A DNA stretch of 64,000 nt. It comes from Achromobacter ruhlandii. GTDB lineage: Bacteria; Pseudomonadota; Gammaproteobacteria; Burkholderiales; Burkholderiaceae_B. The stretch lies in assembly GCF_902859695.1 (NCBI RefSeq), contig NZ_CADIJL010000009.1:124001-188000 (forward strand). The letters run 5' to 3'. The translations under genes and the position numbers were made by a program. The stretch's first letter is position 1; each line of letters opens with the position of its first letter. Below, one piece after another: positions 54,065 through 63,606 of the stretch. Under the pieces are notes generated by a model that ran no database searches, was not told the origin of the DNA, and worked only from the letters and a program-made list of their open reading frames with translations.

Positions 54065-54279
54065 CATCTGCAACCGGCCTTGCCGTTTGTCACGGCGCGC
54101 AATACATTTCAGCGCGCGCTTGCAGTGTGGCGCCACGCGAAACCCGCGCGGCGCGTATGCTCAAACCCGTCCCTATATCCTTTGTCCGTGGTCCGAACCG
54201 TCCCTGCGGGCAAGTTTGGTTACTGAAACCTTCCGGCGCGGTCGCCGGTCTATAGCGTTCTGCCCTAGAATCGCCTGCA

Positions 54280-56979
54280 ATGAGCACCCCCCAGCAATCC
54301 TCCGCCAACCCGGGCGGCAAATCGGGCTTTCCCTGGAAACGACTCCTGATCAAGGCCGGCGTCGCCGTCGCCGGCCTAGGCGTCTGCGGGGCGCTGCTGG
54401 TCGGCCTGGCGCTGGCGATCGCCTGGCCCAGCCTGCCGGACCTGCACGCCATGACCGACTACCGGCCGCGGGTGCCGCTGCGCATCTATACCGCCGACAA
54501 GGTCCTGATCGGCGAATACGGCGAAGAGCACCGCAACGTGCTGCGCTTCGACGAAATCCCGCCGGTGATGCGCCAGGCGGTGCTGGCGGCCGAGGACGAC
54601 CGCTTCTACCAGCACGGCGGCGTCGACTGGATGGGCATGGTGCGCGCCGTGCTCGTGAACCTCGTCAAGCAATCCAAGACCCAGGGCGGCAGCACGATCA
54701 CCATGCAGGTGGCGCGCAACTTCTACCTGTCGTCCGAAAAGACCTATTCGCGCAAGTTCTACGAACTGCTGCTGACCTACAAGATTGAATCCGAGCTCAC
54801 CAAGGACCAGATCCTCGAGCTCTACATGAACCAGATCTACCTGGGCCACCGCGCCTACGGCTTCGCCGCCGCCTCGCGCACCTACCTCGGCAAGCCGCTG
54901 TCCGAGGTCACGCCGGCCGAGGCCGCGATGCTGGCCGGCATTCCCAAGGCGCCTTCGCGCTTCAACCCCATCACCAACTTCCCGCGTGCCGAGATCCGCC
55001 AGCACTACGTGCTGGGCCGCATGAAGACGCTGGGCTACCTGACGCCGGAACAGACCGAAGAGGCCCTCAAGCAGCACGTGGTGATCCGCGGCGCCGACGG
55101 CGCCAGCCTGCGCGGCTTCGCCATCCACGGCGAATACCCGGCCGAACTGGCGCGCCAGCTGATGTACGGCGTGTTCCAGGAGCAGACCTACTCCAAGGGC
55201 ATCGACGTCTACACCACGATCGATTCCAAGGACCAGGAAGCCGCCTACCGCGCCGTGCGCGACGGCGTGCTGGACTACACCCGCCGCGCGCCCTACCCCG
55301 GGCCGGAAGACCAGATCGAGCTGCCCGACGGCGTCGAAAAGGATGCCGCGGCATTCGACGACATCCTCGACGGCGTGCAGGACAAGACGCCCGACAGCGA
55401 AGACCTGCTCACCGCCGTGGTGCTGGCCGCCAGCCCGCAGGAAGTGACCGTGGCGCGCAGCGCGCGCGACATCATCACCATCTCCGACAAGAAGGCGCTG
55501 GCCGTGGTGGCGCGCGCCCTCAACCCCAAGGCCAGCGACAGCCAGCGCATCCAGCGCGGCTCGGTGGTCTACATCCACAAGAACGGCGACGGCTGGGAAA
55601 TCATCAACATGCCGGCGCTGCAGGCGGCGCTGGTGTCGATGGTGCCGCAGGACGGCGCCATCCGCGCCATGATCGGCGGCTTCGACTACAACCGCGGCAC
55701 CTTCAACCGCGTCACGCAGGCCTGGCGCCAGCCGGGCTCGAACATCAAACCGTTCGTCTACGCCGCCGCCCTGGAGCGCGGCCTGACGCCCGCCACGCAG
55801 ATCTCCGACCAGCCCTTCATGCTGACCGCCGCGCAGACCGGCTCCAAGGACTGGCAGCCCAAGAACGACGGCAACCGCTACGAGCCGATGCTGACGCTGC
55901 GCCAGGGCCTGTACAAGTCCAAGAACATGGTCACCATCCGCATCCTGCAGGCCATCGGCCCGCAGTACGCGCAGGACTACCTGACCCGTTTCGGCTTCGA
56001 CAAGGCGCGCTGGCCGGCGGTGCTGCCGCTGGGCCTGGGCGCCGGCGGCGCCACGCCGCTGCAGGTGGTCAACGGCTACAGCGTGTTCGCCAACGGCGGC
56101 TACCGCGTCACGCCCTACCTGATCGCCAAGGTCACCGACCGCTCGGGCAACGTGCTGATGCAGGCGCAGCCGGTGGTGGCGGGCGACGCCGCCGCGCGCG
56201 CCATCGACCCGCGCACCGCCTGGGTCATGGATGACATCCTGCGCGGCGTCACCACCAGCGGCACCGCGGCGCGCGCGCACCAGGTGCTCAAGCGCAACGA
56301 CATCGGCGGCAAGACCGGCACCACCAACGAAGCGGTCGACGTCTGGTTCTCCGGCTTCACCCCCACCCTGGCCACCACGGTCTGGATGGGCTTTGACCAA
56401 CCCAAGTCGCTGGGCACCAACGAATTCGGCAGCGGCCTGGCCCTGACCACCTGGCTCGACTACATGCAGCCGGCGCTCAAGGGCGTGCCCGAGGCCAAGC
56501 CGGCGCCGCGTCCCGACGGCCTGCTGGTGGACAACGGCGAATACTATTTCAACGAATTCCCGCCGGGCCAGGCGGTGGCCTCGCTCGACCTGTCCAGCGG
56601 CGACCCGCTGACCGACTTCCTCAACAACAACCGCTCCACCGACGGCGTCGACAACTCGGGGCGGCCCCTGCCCGCGCCGGGCGCGACGCTGCCGCCGGCC
56701 ACCACGCCCCAGGCCGGCGCGCCGCAGCAGACGCCCGTGCAGCAGCAGCCGGCGCCGGGCCAGCAGGCGCCGGTGGCGCAGCCGATTCCGATCCCGGCCG
56801 CGGGCAGCGGCACGCTGGGCGGCGCCTTGGGTGGCGGTTCCGGGGGCAACCCGGGCGGCGACGGCGGCAACACCCCGATCCCGCCGATCCCGGTGCCGCG
56901 CGTCGACGCCGACATCCCGGCCCGCGCCAGCGCCAGCGCCGTCAACGGCACCGGGCCGCTGGCCGCGCGGCCGCTCTAG
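54280..56979 (+). CDS. mrcA: Class A penicillin-binding protein 1A (bifunctional)
   Basis: 899 residues. One membrane anchor (~24-48), GT51 transglycosylase with AAEDDRFYQHGGVDWMGM near residue 104 and QGGSTITMQVARN near 146, and transpeptidase with SxxK in QPGSNIKPF (Ser near 487), SxN in YKSKNMV near 547 and KTGTT near 679. Polymerises and cross-links peptidoglycan. The last ~130 residues are a low-complexity Pro/Gln/Gly-rich tail. Flanked by the AraC regulator and the FecI-type genes. Confidence 0.94.
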   Translation: MSTPQQSSANPGGKSGFPWKRLLIKAGVAVAGLGVCGALLVGLALAIAWPSLPDLHAMTDYRPRVPLRIYTADKVLIGEYGEEHRNVLRFDEIPPVMRQAVLAAEDDRFYQHGGVDWMGMVRAVLVNLVKQSKTQGGSTITMQVARNFYLSSEKTYSRKFYELLLTYKIESELTKDQILELYMNQIYLGHRAYGFAAASRTYLGKPLSEVTPAEAAMLAGIPKAPSRFNPITNFPRAEIRQHYVLGRMKTLGYLTPEQTEEALKQHVVIRGADGASLRGFAIHGEYPAELARQLMYGVFQEQTYSKGIDVYTTIDSKDQEAAYRAVRDGVLDYTRRAPYPGPEDQIELPDGVEKDAAAFDDILDGVQDKTPDSEDLLTAVVLAASPQEVTVARSARDIITISDKKALAVVARALNPKASDSQRIQRGSVVYIHKNGDGWEIINMPALQAALVSMVPQDGAIRAMIGGFDYNRGTFNRVTQAWRQPGSNIKPFVYAAALERGLTPATQISDQPFMLTAAQTGSKDWQPKNDGNRYEPMLTLRQGLYKSKNMVTIRILQAIGPQYAQDYLTRFGFDKARWPAVLPLGLGAGGATPLQVVNGYSVFANGGYRVTPYLIAKVTDRSGNVLMQAQPVVAGDAAARAIDPRTAWVMDDILRGVTTSGTAARAHQVLKRNDIGGKTGTTNEAVDVWFSGFTPTLATTVWMGFDQPKSLGTNEFGSGLALTTWLDYMQPALKGVPEAKPAPRPDGLLVDNGEYYFNEFPPGQAVASLDLSSGDPLTDFLNNNRSTDGVDNSGRPLPAPGATLPPATTPQAGAPQQTPVQQQPAPGQQAPVAQPIPIPAAGSGTLGGALGGGSGGNPGGDGGNTPIPPIPVPRVDADIPARASASAVNGTGPLAARPL

Positions 56980-57032
56980 CCCCCCGATCCGCCCGGGAAA
57001 GACCGGCTTGCCGGCGCGCGCGCGGATCAACT

Positions 57033-57063
57033 ATGATCCGGAATAATTCGCATTCCGGATCAT
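57033..57063. promoter_or_regulatory. Perfect 12-7-12 palindrome upstream of FecI-type sigma gene
   Basis: ATGATCCGGAAT-AATTCGC-ATTCCGGATCAT: arms are exact reverse complements. It lies 54 bases after the PBP stop and 35 before the sigma-factor start. No T-run follows, so an operator is at least as likely as a terminator. Partial resemblance to a Fur box (GGAATAATTCGCATTCC) is weak. Confidence 0.6.
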
Positions 57064-57097
57064 GGGATGCGCCGCGCCAACGCCACGCCAGTCCATC

Positions 57098-57613
57098 ATG
57101 TCCGCGACCGGGACCTCCCCCCAGCCCATCGAAGTGCTTTACGGTGACCACCACGGCTGGCTGCGCGGCTGGTTGCGCAAGCGGCTGGGCAACGCCTTCG
57201 ACGCCGCCGATCTGGCGCACGACACCTACGTCCGCATCCTGGCCTCCGGCGCCACGCCGCAGCCGGACCAGTCCCGCCGCCACCTGACCCAGATCGCCAA
57301 CGGCCTGCTGATCGACCTGTATCGGCGCCGCGGCATCGAAGCCGCCTACCTCGAGGCCATCGCCGCGCTGCCGGTGGCGCTGGCGCCGTCCGAGGAAGTC
57401 CGCGCCCTGGCGGTCGAGGCCCTGATCGAAGTCGACACCATCCTGCACAAGCTGCCGCCCAAGGCCCGCATGGCGCTGCTGCTGTGCAAGCTCGACGGCC
57501 TGAGCTACCGCGAGATCGCCGAACGGCTGCACGTGTCCGTTTCCTCGGTCGAGAAGTACGTCGCGGCGGCGCTGCTGGCGTGCTACCAGGCCCTCTACGA
57601 TGGCGCGCACTGA
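57098..57613 (+). CDS. FecI-type extracytoplasmic-function sigma factor
   Basis: 171 residues from the ATG at 57098; an in-frame ATG at 57062 falls inside the palindrome and is less likely. Sigma region 2 (DAADLAHDTYVRILASG...RRHLTQIANGLLIDLYRRR) and region 4 (LPPKARMALLLCKLDGLSYREIAERLHVSVSSVEKYV) are clear. Directs transcription of the TonB receptor in response to its ligand. Overlaps the FecR gene by 14 bases. Confidence 0.93.
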   Translation: MSATGTSPQPIEVLYGDHHGWLRGWLRKRLGNAFDAADLAHDTYVRILASGATPQPDQSRRHLTQIANGLLIDLYRRRGIEAAYLEAIAALPVALAPSEEVRALAVEALIEVDTILHKLPPKARMALLLCKLDGLSYREIAERLHVSVSSVEKYVAAALLACYQALYDGAH

Positions 57614-58598
57614 CGCGGCCGCCGGCCAGGGGCCGGCGATCGATCCCGCGGTCGTGCGCCGCGCCTCGGCCTGGATGGCGCGGCTGTGGTCGGGCGAGGC
57701 CAGCGCGGCCGACCGCGCGGCCTGTGACGCCTGGCTGGCCGCCCATCCCGACCACCTGCGCGCCTGGCGCCGCCTGCAGGTCATGGACGCCAAGCTGGCC
57801 GGGGTCTCCGAGCCGGCCTCCCGCACGGTGCTGCTCGACGCCCGTCCGCAGGCCTATGCCGCGCGCCGCAAAGCGCTGCGGACACTGGGCATCGCGGCGG
57901 CCGCTACCGCCGGGGTTACCCTGCTCTGGCGCGAAAGCGGGCGCTGGGGCATGCTGACCGCCGACCACCGCAGCGCCGTCGGCGAGATCCGCGACATCAC
58001 CCTGGCCGATGGCTCCCGCGTCGTGCTCGACAGCGGCTCGGCCATCGACGTGCGCTTCGACCGCCACGAGCGCCGCATCCTGCTGCTGGCCGGGGAAATC
58101 CTGGTGTCGACCGCTGTCGATGCCCAGGGCAGGCCGTTGCGCGTGCAGAGCCGGCAAGGCGTGGTGCAGGCGCTGGGCACCCGCTTCACCCTGCGCGATG
58201 CCGGTCCACAGGCGCACCTGGCGGTCTACCAGGGCGCGGTCGACGTCTATCCCGGCGCGGCCACCCAGGCGGTCCTGCGGGTACATGAGGGCGAGCGCAC
58301 GCGCTTCGACCCGCAGCGCGCCGAACCGCCCGCCGCGGCGCGCGAGGCCGACGCCGCCTGGACGCGCGGCGTGCTGCTGGCCGAGGACATGCGGCTGGCG
58401 GACTTCACCGCGCGGCTGGCCCGCTACCGCAGCGGCTTCCTGCGCTGCGACCCGGCCGTCGCCGAGCTCCGCGTCACCGGGGTCTTCCCCCTGCGCGACA
58501 CCGACCGCGCCCTGCACAACCTGACGCTGGGCGTGCCGGTGGACATCCACACGTTCAGCCGCTATTGGGTCACCGTCGGCCCCCGGGCGGCACGCTAG
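57600..58598 (+). CDS. FecR-type anti-sigma / signal-transducing protein
   Basis: 332 residues. N-terminal DUF4880 domain (WMARLWSGEASAADRAACDAWLAAHPDHLRAWRRLQ, residues ~20-55), one membrane helix around residues 95-110 (LGIAAAATAGVTLLW) and a periplasmic FecR domain (VGEIRDITLADGSRVVLDSGSAIDV from ~125). It relays receptor occupancy to the sigma factor. Translation coupled to the sigma gene. Confidence 0.93.
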   Translation: MARTDAAAGQGPAIDPAVVRRASAWMARLWSGEASAADRAACDAWLAAHPDHLRAWRRLQVMDAKLAGVSEPASRTVLLDARPQAYAARRKALRTLGIAAAATAGVTLLWRESGRWGMLTADHRSAVGEIRDITLADGSRVVLDSGSAIDVRFDRHERRILLLAGEILVSTAVDAQGRPLRVQSRQGVVQALGTRFTLRDAGPQAHLAVYQGAVDVYPGAATQAVLRVHEGERTRFDPQRAEPPAAAREADAAWTRGVLLAEDMRLADFTARLARYRSGFLRCDPAVAELRVTGVFPLRDTDRALHNLTLGVPVDIHTFSRYWVTVGPRAAR

Positions 58599-58741
58599 GG
58601 CGCATCGACCGCCAGAAGCGCCCCGCGCGAACCCTGGCCCCTGTTGCAGTTTTTGTTGGCGCGGCATTGAGGAAATCGCCCGCTCGTCCGGAAGACATAG
58701 CAGTCGCAACACTTTCTTCCGTACTTTCTGGGATCGACCCG

Positions 58742-61225
58742 ATGGCGAGCCGCCACCTTTCCTCTCCGTTCCGCATCACCGCGCCCCTCTCCGCGCGGCC
58801 CACCGCCCCCCGCCTGCTCCCGCGCCGCGCCGCGCTCTGCCTGGCGCTGGGCGGCGCCCTCCTGGCCACCTCGCCGGCGCCAGCCCAGGTAGCGCCGGCG
58901 CCCGCCGGGGCGCAGACACCGGTGCGCACCTACCAGATCCCATCCGGTCCGCTGGACCAGACCCTGACCCGCTACGCCAGCGAGGCGGGGATCGAGCTGT
59001 CGGCCGACGGCGCCCTGACCCGCGGCAAGACCAGCCCCGGCCTGAATGGCGCCTATTCCGTGCAGGACGGCTTCGCCACCCTGCTGCAGGGCAAGGGCCT
59101 GCGCGTCGCGCGCGGCGCCAACGGCGCCTATACGCTGCGTCCGGCGCCCACCGCCGACAGCCCCGCCACGCTGCCGGCCGTCACCGTCACCGGCCGCCCC
59201 GAAACGGCCTGGAGCCCGGTGGACGGCTATGTGGCCAGCCGCAGCGCCACCGGCACCAAGACCGACAGCAGCATTCTCGAAACGCCGCAGTCGATCTCCG
59301 TCGTCACCGCCGACTTCATCCGCGAAACCGGCGCCTCGCGCCTGAAGGAAAGCCTGGCCTACACCCCGGGCATCAACACCCTGCCCTGGGGCGCCGACAC
59401 GCGCTTTGACTGGACCATCATCCGCGGCTTCGACGCGCAGACGCCGGGCTACTACCTGGACGGCCTGCAGCTGCGCAACAACAGCTGGGCGGTCTGGCAG
59501 ACCGAGGTCTACGGCGCCGAGCGCATCGAGGTGCTGCGCGGCCCGACCTCGGTGTTGTACGGCCAGAACGGCGCGGGCGGCATGATCAACGTCGTCAGCA
59601 AGCGTCCCACCGACGACCCCCTGCACGAACTGGAAGCGCAGGTCGGCGACCATTCGCGGCGCCAGGTGGCCGGCGACTTCTCGGGCCCGCTGGATGACAA
59701 CGGCAAGGTGCTCTACCGCATCACGGGCCTGGCGCGCGACGCCGAGCTGCCCGCCAGCGGCCTGCCCAACGACCGGTTCTTCATCGCGCCGGCGCTGACC
59801 CTCAAGCCGTCGAGCGACACCACCCTGACCCTGCTGTCGCACTATCTGCGGGTGCGCGACGGCAGTTCCTACGGCAGCTTTCCCGAGATCGGCACGCAGC
59901 TGCCCAATCCGAACGGGAAATTCTCGCGCAATACCTATGTGGGCGAACCGGGCTTCGACCGCTTCAACCAGGAACAGTGGATGGTCGGCTATCTGCTGGA
60001 ACACCGCCTGAACGACACCTGGACCGTGCGCCAGAACACGCGCTACGGCTACACCAGCGTCGATTACCGCCAGGTCTACGTGCGCGGCGGCTTCGCCACG
60101 GTCAACCCCGCCAACCCGGACGACCCCGCCAACTTCCGCCTGCTGGAACGGTTCCCGTTCGGCAGCCAGGAAAACGCGCGGCTCTTCACCATCGACAACC
60201 AGGCGCAGGCCAAGGTCGCCCTGGGCGACTGGACCCACACCTTCCTGTTCGGACTGGACTACCAGCGTTCGCGCAATTACCAGCGCACCTACAACGACGG
60301 CGTGGTCGCGCCCATCGACGGCTATTCGCCGTCCTACGGCAGCCCGGTCGAGACCGCCGCGCCCTGGTTCGACGCCACCACCCGGCTGGCCCAGACCGGC
60401 TTCTACCTGCAGGACCAGATCAAATGGGGCAACTGGGTGGCCACGCTCGGCGGCCGCTACGACAAGGCCAGCGCGGACGTGGACAGCAACATCGACGGCT
60501 CCCGCACCAAGATCTCCGAGCACCATTTCAGCAAGCGCGCCGGCCTGGTCTACCTGCATCCGAGCGGCATCGCGCCGTACTTCAGCTACGCCGAATCGTT
60601 CTCGCCCACCGCCACCATCGACCCGGTGACCAACAGCCCGATGCGGCCGGAAACCGGGCGCCAGTACGAACTCGGCATCCGTTACGAGCCGCCCGGCGGG
60701 CGCAGCCGCTACAGCGCGGCGGTGTTCGACCTGCGGCGCCACAACTACATCACCTATACGCCCGAGTTCCTGCCCAAGCAGACCGGCGAGGTGCAGGTGC
60801 GCGGCCTGGAGCTGGAGGCCGCGTTCCGGCCGCTGCCGCAGATGAACGTGGTAGCCGCCTACACGTACACGCCCAAGGCCGAGGTCACGGCCAGCAGCAC
60901 GCCCAGCGAAGTCGGCAAGCAGATGCAGGCGGTGTCGCGCAACCAGATCGCGCTGTGGACCGACTACCGCTTCGCATCCGGCATCAAGATCGGCCTGGGC
61001 GCGCGCTACACCGGACCGAACTGGGGCTACCAGGAGTCGGCCGCGGAGAAGCTGCCGGGCTACACGCTGTTCGACGCGATGATCGGCTACCAGGTACAGG
61101 GCTGGAACCTGGCGCTGAACGTGCGCAACCTGGGCAACAAGACCTATCTCAGCAATTGCAGCGCCGGCGCCTGCCGCTATGGCGATCAGCGCACGGTGCT
61201 GGCGACCGCGACCTACCGCTGGTAG
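58742..61225 (+). CDS. TonB-dependent siderophore receptor with STN signalling domain
   Basis: 827 residues from the ATG at 58742. Signal peptide region (LCLALGGALLATSPAPAQ, ~30-50), STN domain ~63-115 (TYQIPSGPLDQTLTRYASEAGIELS), plug domain from ~150 (SILETPQSISVVTADFIRETGASRLKESLAYTPGIN), barrel to a terminal aromatic (TVLATATYRW). FhuA/FpvA-like ferric-siderophore type. The STN domain contacts the FecR protein to switch on its own genes. Ligand not determinable. Confidence 0.94.
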   Translation: MASRHLSSPFRITAPLSARPTAPRLLPRRAALCLALGGALLATSPAPAQVAPAPAGAQTPVRTYQIPSGPLDQTLTRYASEAGIELSADGALTRGKTSPGLNGAYSVQDGFATLLQGKGLRVARGANGAYTLRPAPTADSPATLPAVTVTGRPETAWSPVDGYVASRSATGTKTDSSILETPQSISVVTADFIRETGASRLKESLAYTPGINTLPWGADTRFDWTIIRGFDAQTPGYYLDGLQLRNNSWAVWQTEVYGAERIEVLRGPTSVLYGQNGAGGMINVVSKRPTDDPLHELEAQVGDHSRRQVAGDFSGPLDDNGKVLYRITGLARDAELPASGLPNDRFFIAPALTLKPSSDTTLTLLSHYLRVRDGSSYGSFPEIGTQLPNPNGKFSRNTYVGEPGFDRFNQEQWMVGYLLEHRLNDTWTVRQNTRYGYTSVDYRQVYVRGGFATVNPANPDDPANFRLLERFPFGSQENARLFTIDNQAQAKVALGDWTHTFLFGLDYQRSRNYQRTYNDGVVAPIDGYSPSYGSPVETAAPWFDATTRLAQTGFYLQDQIKWGNWVATLGGRYDKASADVDSNIDGSRTKISEHHFSKRAGLVYLHPSGIAPYFSYAESFSPTATIDPVTNSPMRPETGRQYELGIRYEPPGGRSRYSAAVFDLRRHNYITYTPEFLPKQTGEVQVRGLELEAAFRPLPQMNVVAAYTYTPKAEVTASSTPSEVGKQMQAVSRNQIALWTDYRFASGIKIGLGARYTGPNWGYQESAAEKLPGYTLFDAMIGYQVQGWNLALNVRNLGNKTYLSNCSAGACRYGDQRTVLATATYRW

Positions 61226-61256
61226 GCGCGGCCGGATCGAGGGCGCGCGGCCCGCG

Positions 61257-61976
61257 TCAGCGGACCGCTTCCGTATCCGGCTCGGTCACCACCGCGCGCG
61301 GCCAGGCCTGCAGCGTTGCCAGGTCGAGGAAGGTGAAGTAGCCGTCCTTCCAGCCCTCGGTATCGATGTGATAGACGTTGCCCAGCGCCAGCGGCGCGGC
61401 CACCGGCGTGTGGCCCGCCACCACCGCGCGCACCCCGAGCACGCCGGTGCGGTCCAGTTGCCGCAGCCGCTCGCGTGACCACTGGCAGGTAGCGCTGGTG
61501 CGCTTGTAGCGATCCTGCAGCGCCGATTCCAGGCGCGGCCAGAACAGCACCGGACAGTCGGCGTGCAGCAACCCGACCGCGCCCGCCGCGGTTTCCACCT
61601 CGATCGCGATCGGCAACTGGTCGAAGGCTTCGGCATAGACCTGCTGGCGGTCGGCCGGCAGATCCAGGAACCAGCCGCCGCCGTAGCCGCGCCAGTTCAC
61701 CACGTCCACCTGCCCGGTGCGCACATGGCGCACGGCATAGTCCTCGTGGTTGCCCTGCACCGCGTAGAACCAGGGCTGCGCCAGCCACTCCAGCGCGGCC
61801 TCGCTCTCCGGTCCCCGGTCGACCAGGTCGCCCACGGAAAACAGCCGGTCGCGGCTGGCGTCGAACCCCATCCGCCCCAGGCTGTCCCGCAGGCGGGTAA
61901 AACAACCGTGCACGTCGCCCACCGCGAAATCACGGCCCAGCTCGTTGCGCGGCACTTTCAGAAAACGTTGCTGCAT
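61257..61976 (-). CDS. PrpA/PrpB-type metallophosphatase
   Basis: 239 residues. Calcineurin-like phosphoesterase motifs in order: FAVGDVHGC near residue 19, VGDLVDRGPES near 49, QGNHEDY near 73, LLHADCP near 137 and VAGHTPV near 188. Ser/Thr protein phosphatase activity is known for the family in E. coli; here the substrate is unknown. Convergent with the receptor gene. Confidence 0.92.
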   Translation of the reverse strand: MQQRFLKVPRNELGRDFAVGDVHGCFTRLRDSLGRMGFDASRDRLFSVGDLVDRGPESEAALEWLAQPWFYAVQGNHEDYAVRHVRTGQVDVVNWRGYGGGWFLDLPADRQQVYAEAFDQLPIAIEVETAAGAVGLLHADCPVLFWPRLESALQDRYKRTSATCQWSRERLRQLDRTGVLGVRAVVAGHTPVAAPLALGNVYHIDTEGWKDGYFTFLDLATLQAWPRAVVTEPDTEAVR

Positions 61977-62082
61977 GATGATCCAGCCCGCCCAATCGGG
62001 CCCATGTTTCTTTTTAACCCGCTTTTATACGTCCCCGATTACACCTGGCTTTCACACGCGCATTCGCAAAATTGCGTTACGA

Positions 62083-62105
62083 GAATAGCTATTATTCGTG
62101 ATAAT
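62083..62105. promoter_or_regulatory. Fur-box-like site upstream of the PepSY gene
   Basis: GAATAGCTATTATTCGTGATAAT holds two overlapping inverted repeats: GAATA-gctat-TATTC (62083-62097) and ATTAT-tcgtg-ATAAT (62091-62105). The latter resembles part of a Fur box, 60 bases upstream of the PepSY start. Iron regulation would fit an iron-uptake-linked gene. Confidence 0.45.
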
Positions 62106-62164
62106 GTTCCGTCTTTCCCAAAATCCATCCTGAAGGGGGCCGCGCCAGCCGCCCCGCCGTCGCC

Positions 62165-63340
62165 ATGACCGCCGCCTCCACCATCAAAACCTGGTACCTG
62201 GTCCACAAGTGGACCAGTCTGGTCTGTACGATCTTCCTGCTCATCATCTGCCTGACCGGCCTGCCGCTGGTGTTCCACCACGAAATCGAGCACTGGCTCG
62301 ACGATGCCAAGCCCTTGTCGGACGTGCCCGCCTCGACCCCGCCGGCCAATCTGGACACCCTGGTCGAGCGCGCCAAGTCCATGTATCCGGGCGAAGTGGT
62401 CGACTACCTGTTCTTCGATCCCGACGAGCCCCAGGTCTACGTCGGCATGGCCAAGAAGCCTGGCGACGGCCAGGTCTCCGGCCACGCGGTGCGCATGGAC
62501 GGCCGCACCGGCGACGTGCTGCTCGACGGCCCGCTCTACACCCAGGACCGCTTCACCTTCATGGGCATCATGCTGTCCCTGCACGTCGACCTGTTCGCCA
62601 GCCTGCCGGGCGAGCTGTTCCTGGGTTTCATGGGTCTGCTGTTCTGCATCGCCATCGTTTCCGGCGTGGTGCTGTACGGCCCCTTCATGAAGAAGCTGGA
62701 ATTCGGCACCGTGCGCGCCGGCCGCTCCACCCGCCTCAAATGGCTCGACCTGCACAACCTGCTCGGCATCGTGACGCTGGTGTGGGCCTTCGTGGTGGGC
62801 CTGACCGGCGTCATCAACGAACTGTCCACGCCGCTGTTCCGCCTGTGGCAATCCACCGAACTGGTGCGGATCCTCGAACCCTACAAGGGCCAGGGCGTGC
62901 CGGCCGAACTGTCGTCGGCCCAGAGCGCGGCGGACACCGCGCGCAAGGCCCTGCCCGGCAACGAAGTGTCGTTCATCGCCTTCCCCGGCAACGCCTTCGG
63001 CAGTCCGCACCACTACATCACCTGGATGCGCGGCGCCACGCCCCTGACCTCCAAGATGAACACGCCCGTGCTGATCGACGGCCGCAGCGGCGAGCTGACC
63101 ACCATCGCGAAAATGCCCTGGTACCTGACCGCGCTGGAATTGTCGCGTCCGCTGCACTTCGGCGACTACGGCGGTCTGCCCCTGAAGATCATCTGGGCCG
63201 TGCTCGATCTGATCACCATCGTGGTGCTGGTCAGCGGCCTCTACCTGTGGCTGGCGCGGCGCCGCGCCACCGAAGCCCGCATCGCCGAACTGGTGCGCAA
63301 GCACCAGGCCGCCGCCACCCCGCAACGGAGTCCCGCATGA
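62165..63340 (+). CDS. PepSY-associated transmembrane protein
   Basis: 391 residues. Four-helix PepSY_TM layout: helix near 15-36 (LVCTIFLLIICLTGLPLVFHHEI), PepSY-like periplasmic part ~55-135, helices ~150-178, ~200-225 (LLGIVTLVWAFVVGLTGVINEL) and ~345-365. Such proteins are often encoded next to TonB receptors and are thought to reduce ferric siderophores or act in iron uptake; the mechanism is not settled. Overlaps the small protein gene as ATGA. Fur-like site 60 bases upstream. Confidence 0.9.
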   Translation: MTAASTIKTWYLVHKWTSLVCTIFLLIICLTGLPLVFHHEIEHWLDDAKPLSDVPASTPPANLDTLVERAKSMYPGEVVDYLFFDPDEPQVYVGMAKKPGDGQVSGHAVRMDGRTGDVLLDGPLYTQDRFTFMGIMLSLHVDLFASLPGELFLGFMGLLFCIAIVSGVVLYGPFMKKLEFGTVRAGRSTRLKWLDLHNLLGIVTLVWAFVVGLTGVINELSTPLFRLWQSTELVRILEPYKGQGVPAELSSAQSAADTARKALPGNEVSFIAFPGNAFGSPHHYITWMRGATPLTSKMNTPVLIDGRSGELTTIAKMPWYLTALELSRPLHFGDYGGLPLKIIWAVLDLITIVVLVSGLYLWLARRRATEARIAELVRKHQAAATPQRSPA

Positions 63341-63534
63341 GCAAGAAATCCCCGCGCGGCTTCCTGTTCGTCTGGGGCGTGCCGATCCTCCTGGGTGTGC
63401 TCAGCATCTTCGGCCTGCTGGCGGCGCTGCTGGGCACCGGCGCCTGGCACTGGGCCTCGTGGACGGCGCTGACCATTCTGCTGGTGGTCATCGTGCGCTA
63501 CTGGTTCTTCCCGCCCAGGCAATCCGAGGCGTAG
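63337..63534 (+). CDS. Small membrane protein partner of the PepSY protein
   Basis: 65 residues, two hydrophobic segments (FLFVWGVPILLGVLSIFGLLAALLG and WASWTALTILLVVIVRYWFF). Coupled to the PepSY gene by ATGA overlap. Small proteins of this kind regularly follow PepSY_TM genes; the function is unknown. Confidence 0.85.
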   Translation: MSKKSPRGFLFVWGVPILLGVLSIFGLLAALLGTGAWHWASWTALTILLVVIVRYWFFPPRQSEA

Positions 63535-63606
63535 GGCCGGTCGATACGGGAATCCGCCTCGCGCAAGCCCCAGGCACGCCGGCGGCGCCCGCCGCCCGCG
63601 TCCGTC

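Noticed and set aside
54216..54271. TTGGTT and TAGAAT upstream of the PBP gene as a -35/-10 pair
   Set aside because: Spacing is far from 17 bases and the -10 lies only 9 bases from the start codon.
58671..58689. GGAAAT followed by CGTCC upstream of the TonB receptor, considered as a FecI-type promoter
   Set aside because: The two elements are only 8 bases apart, too close for a sigma-factor promoter.
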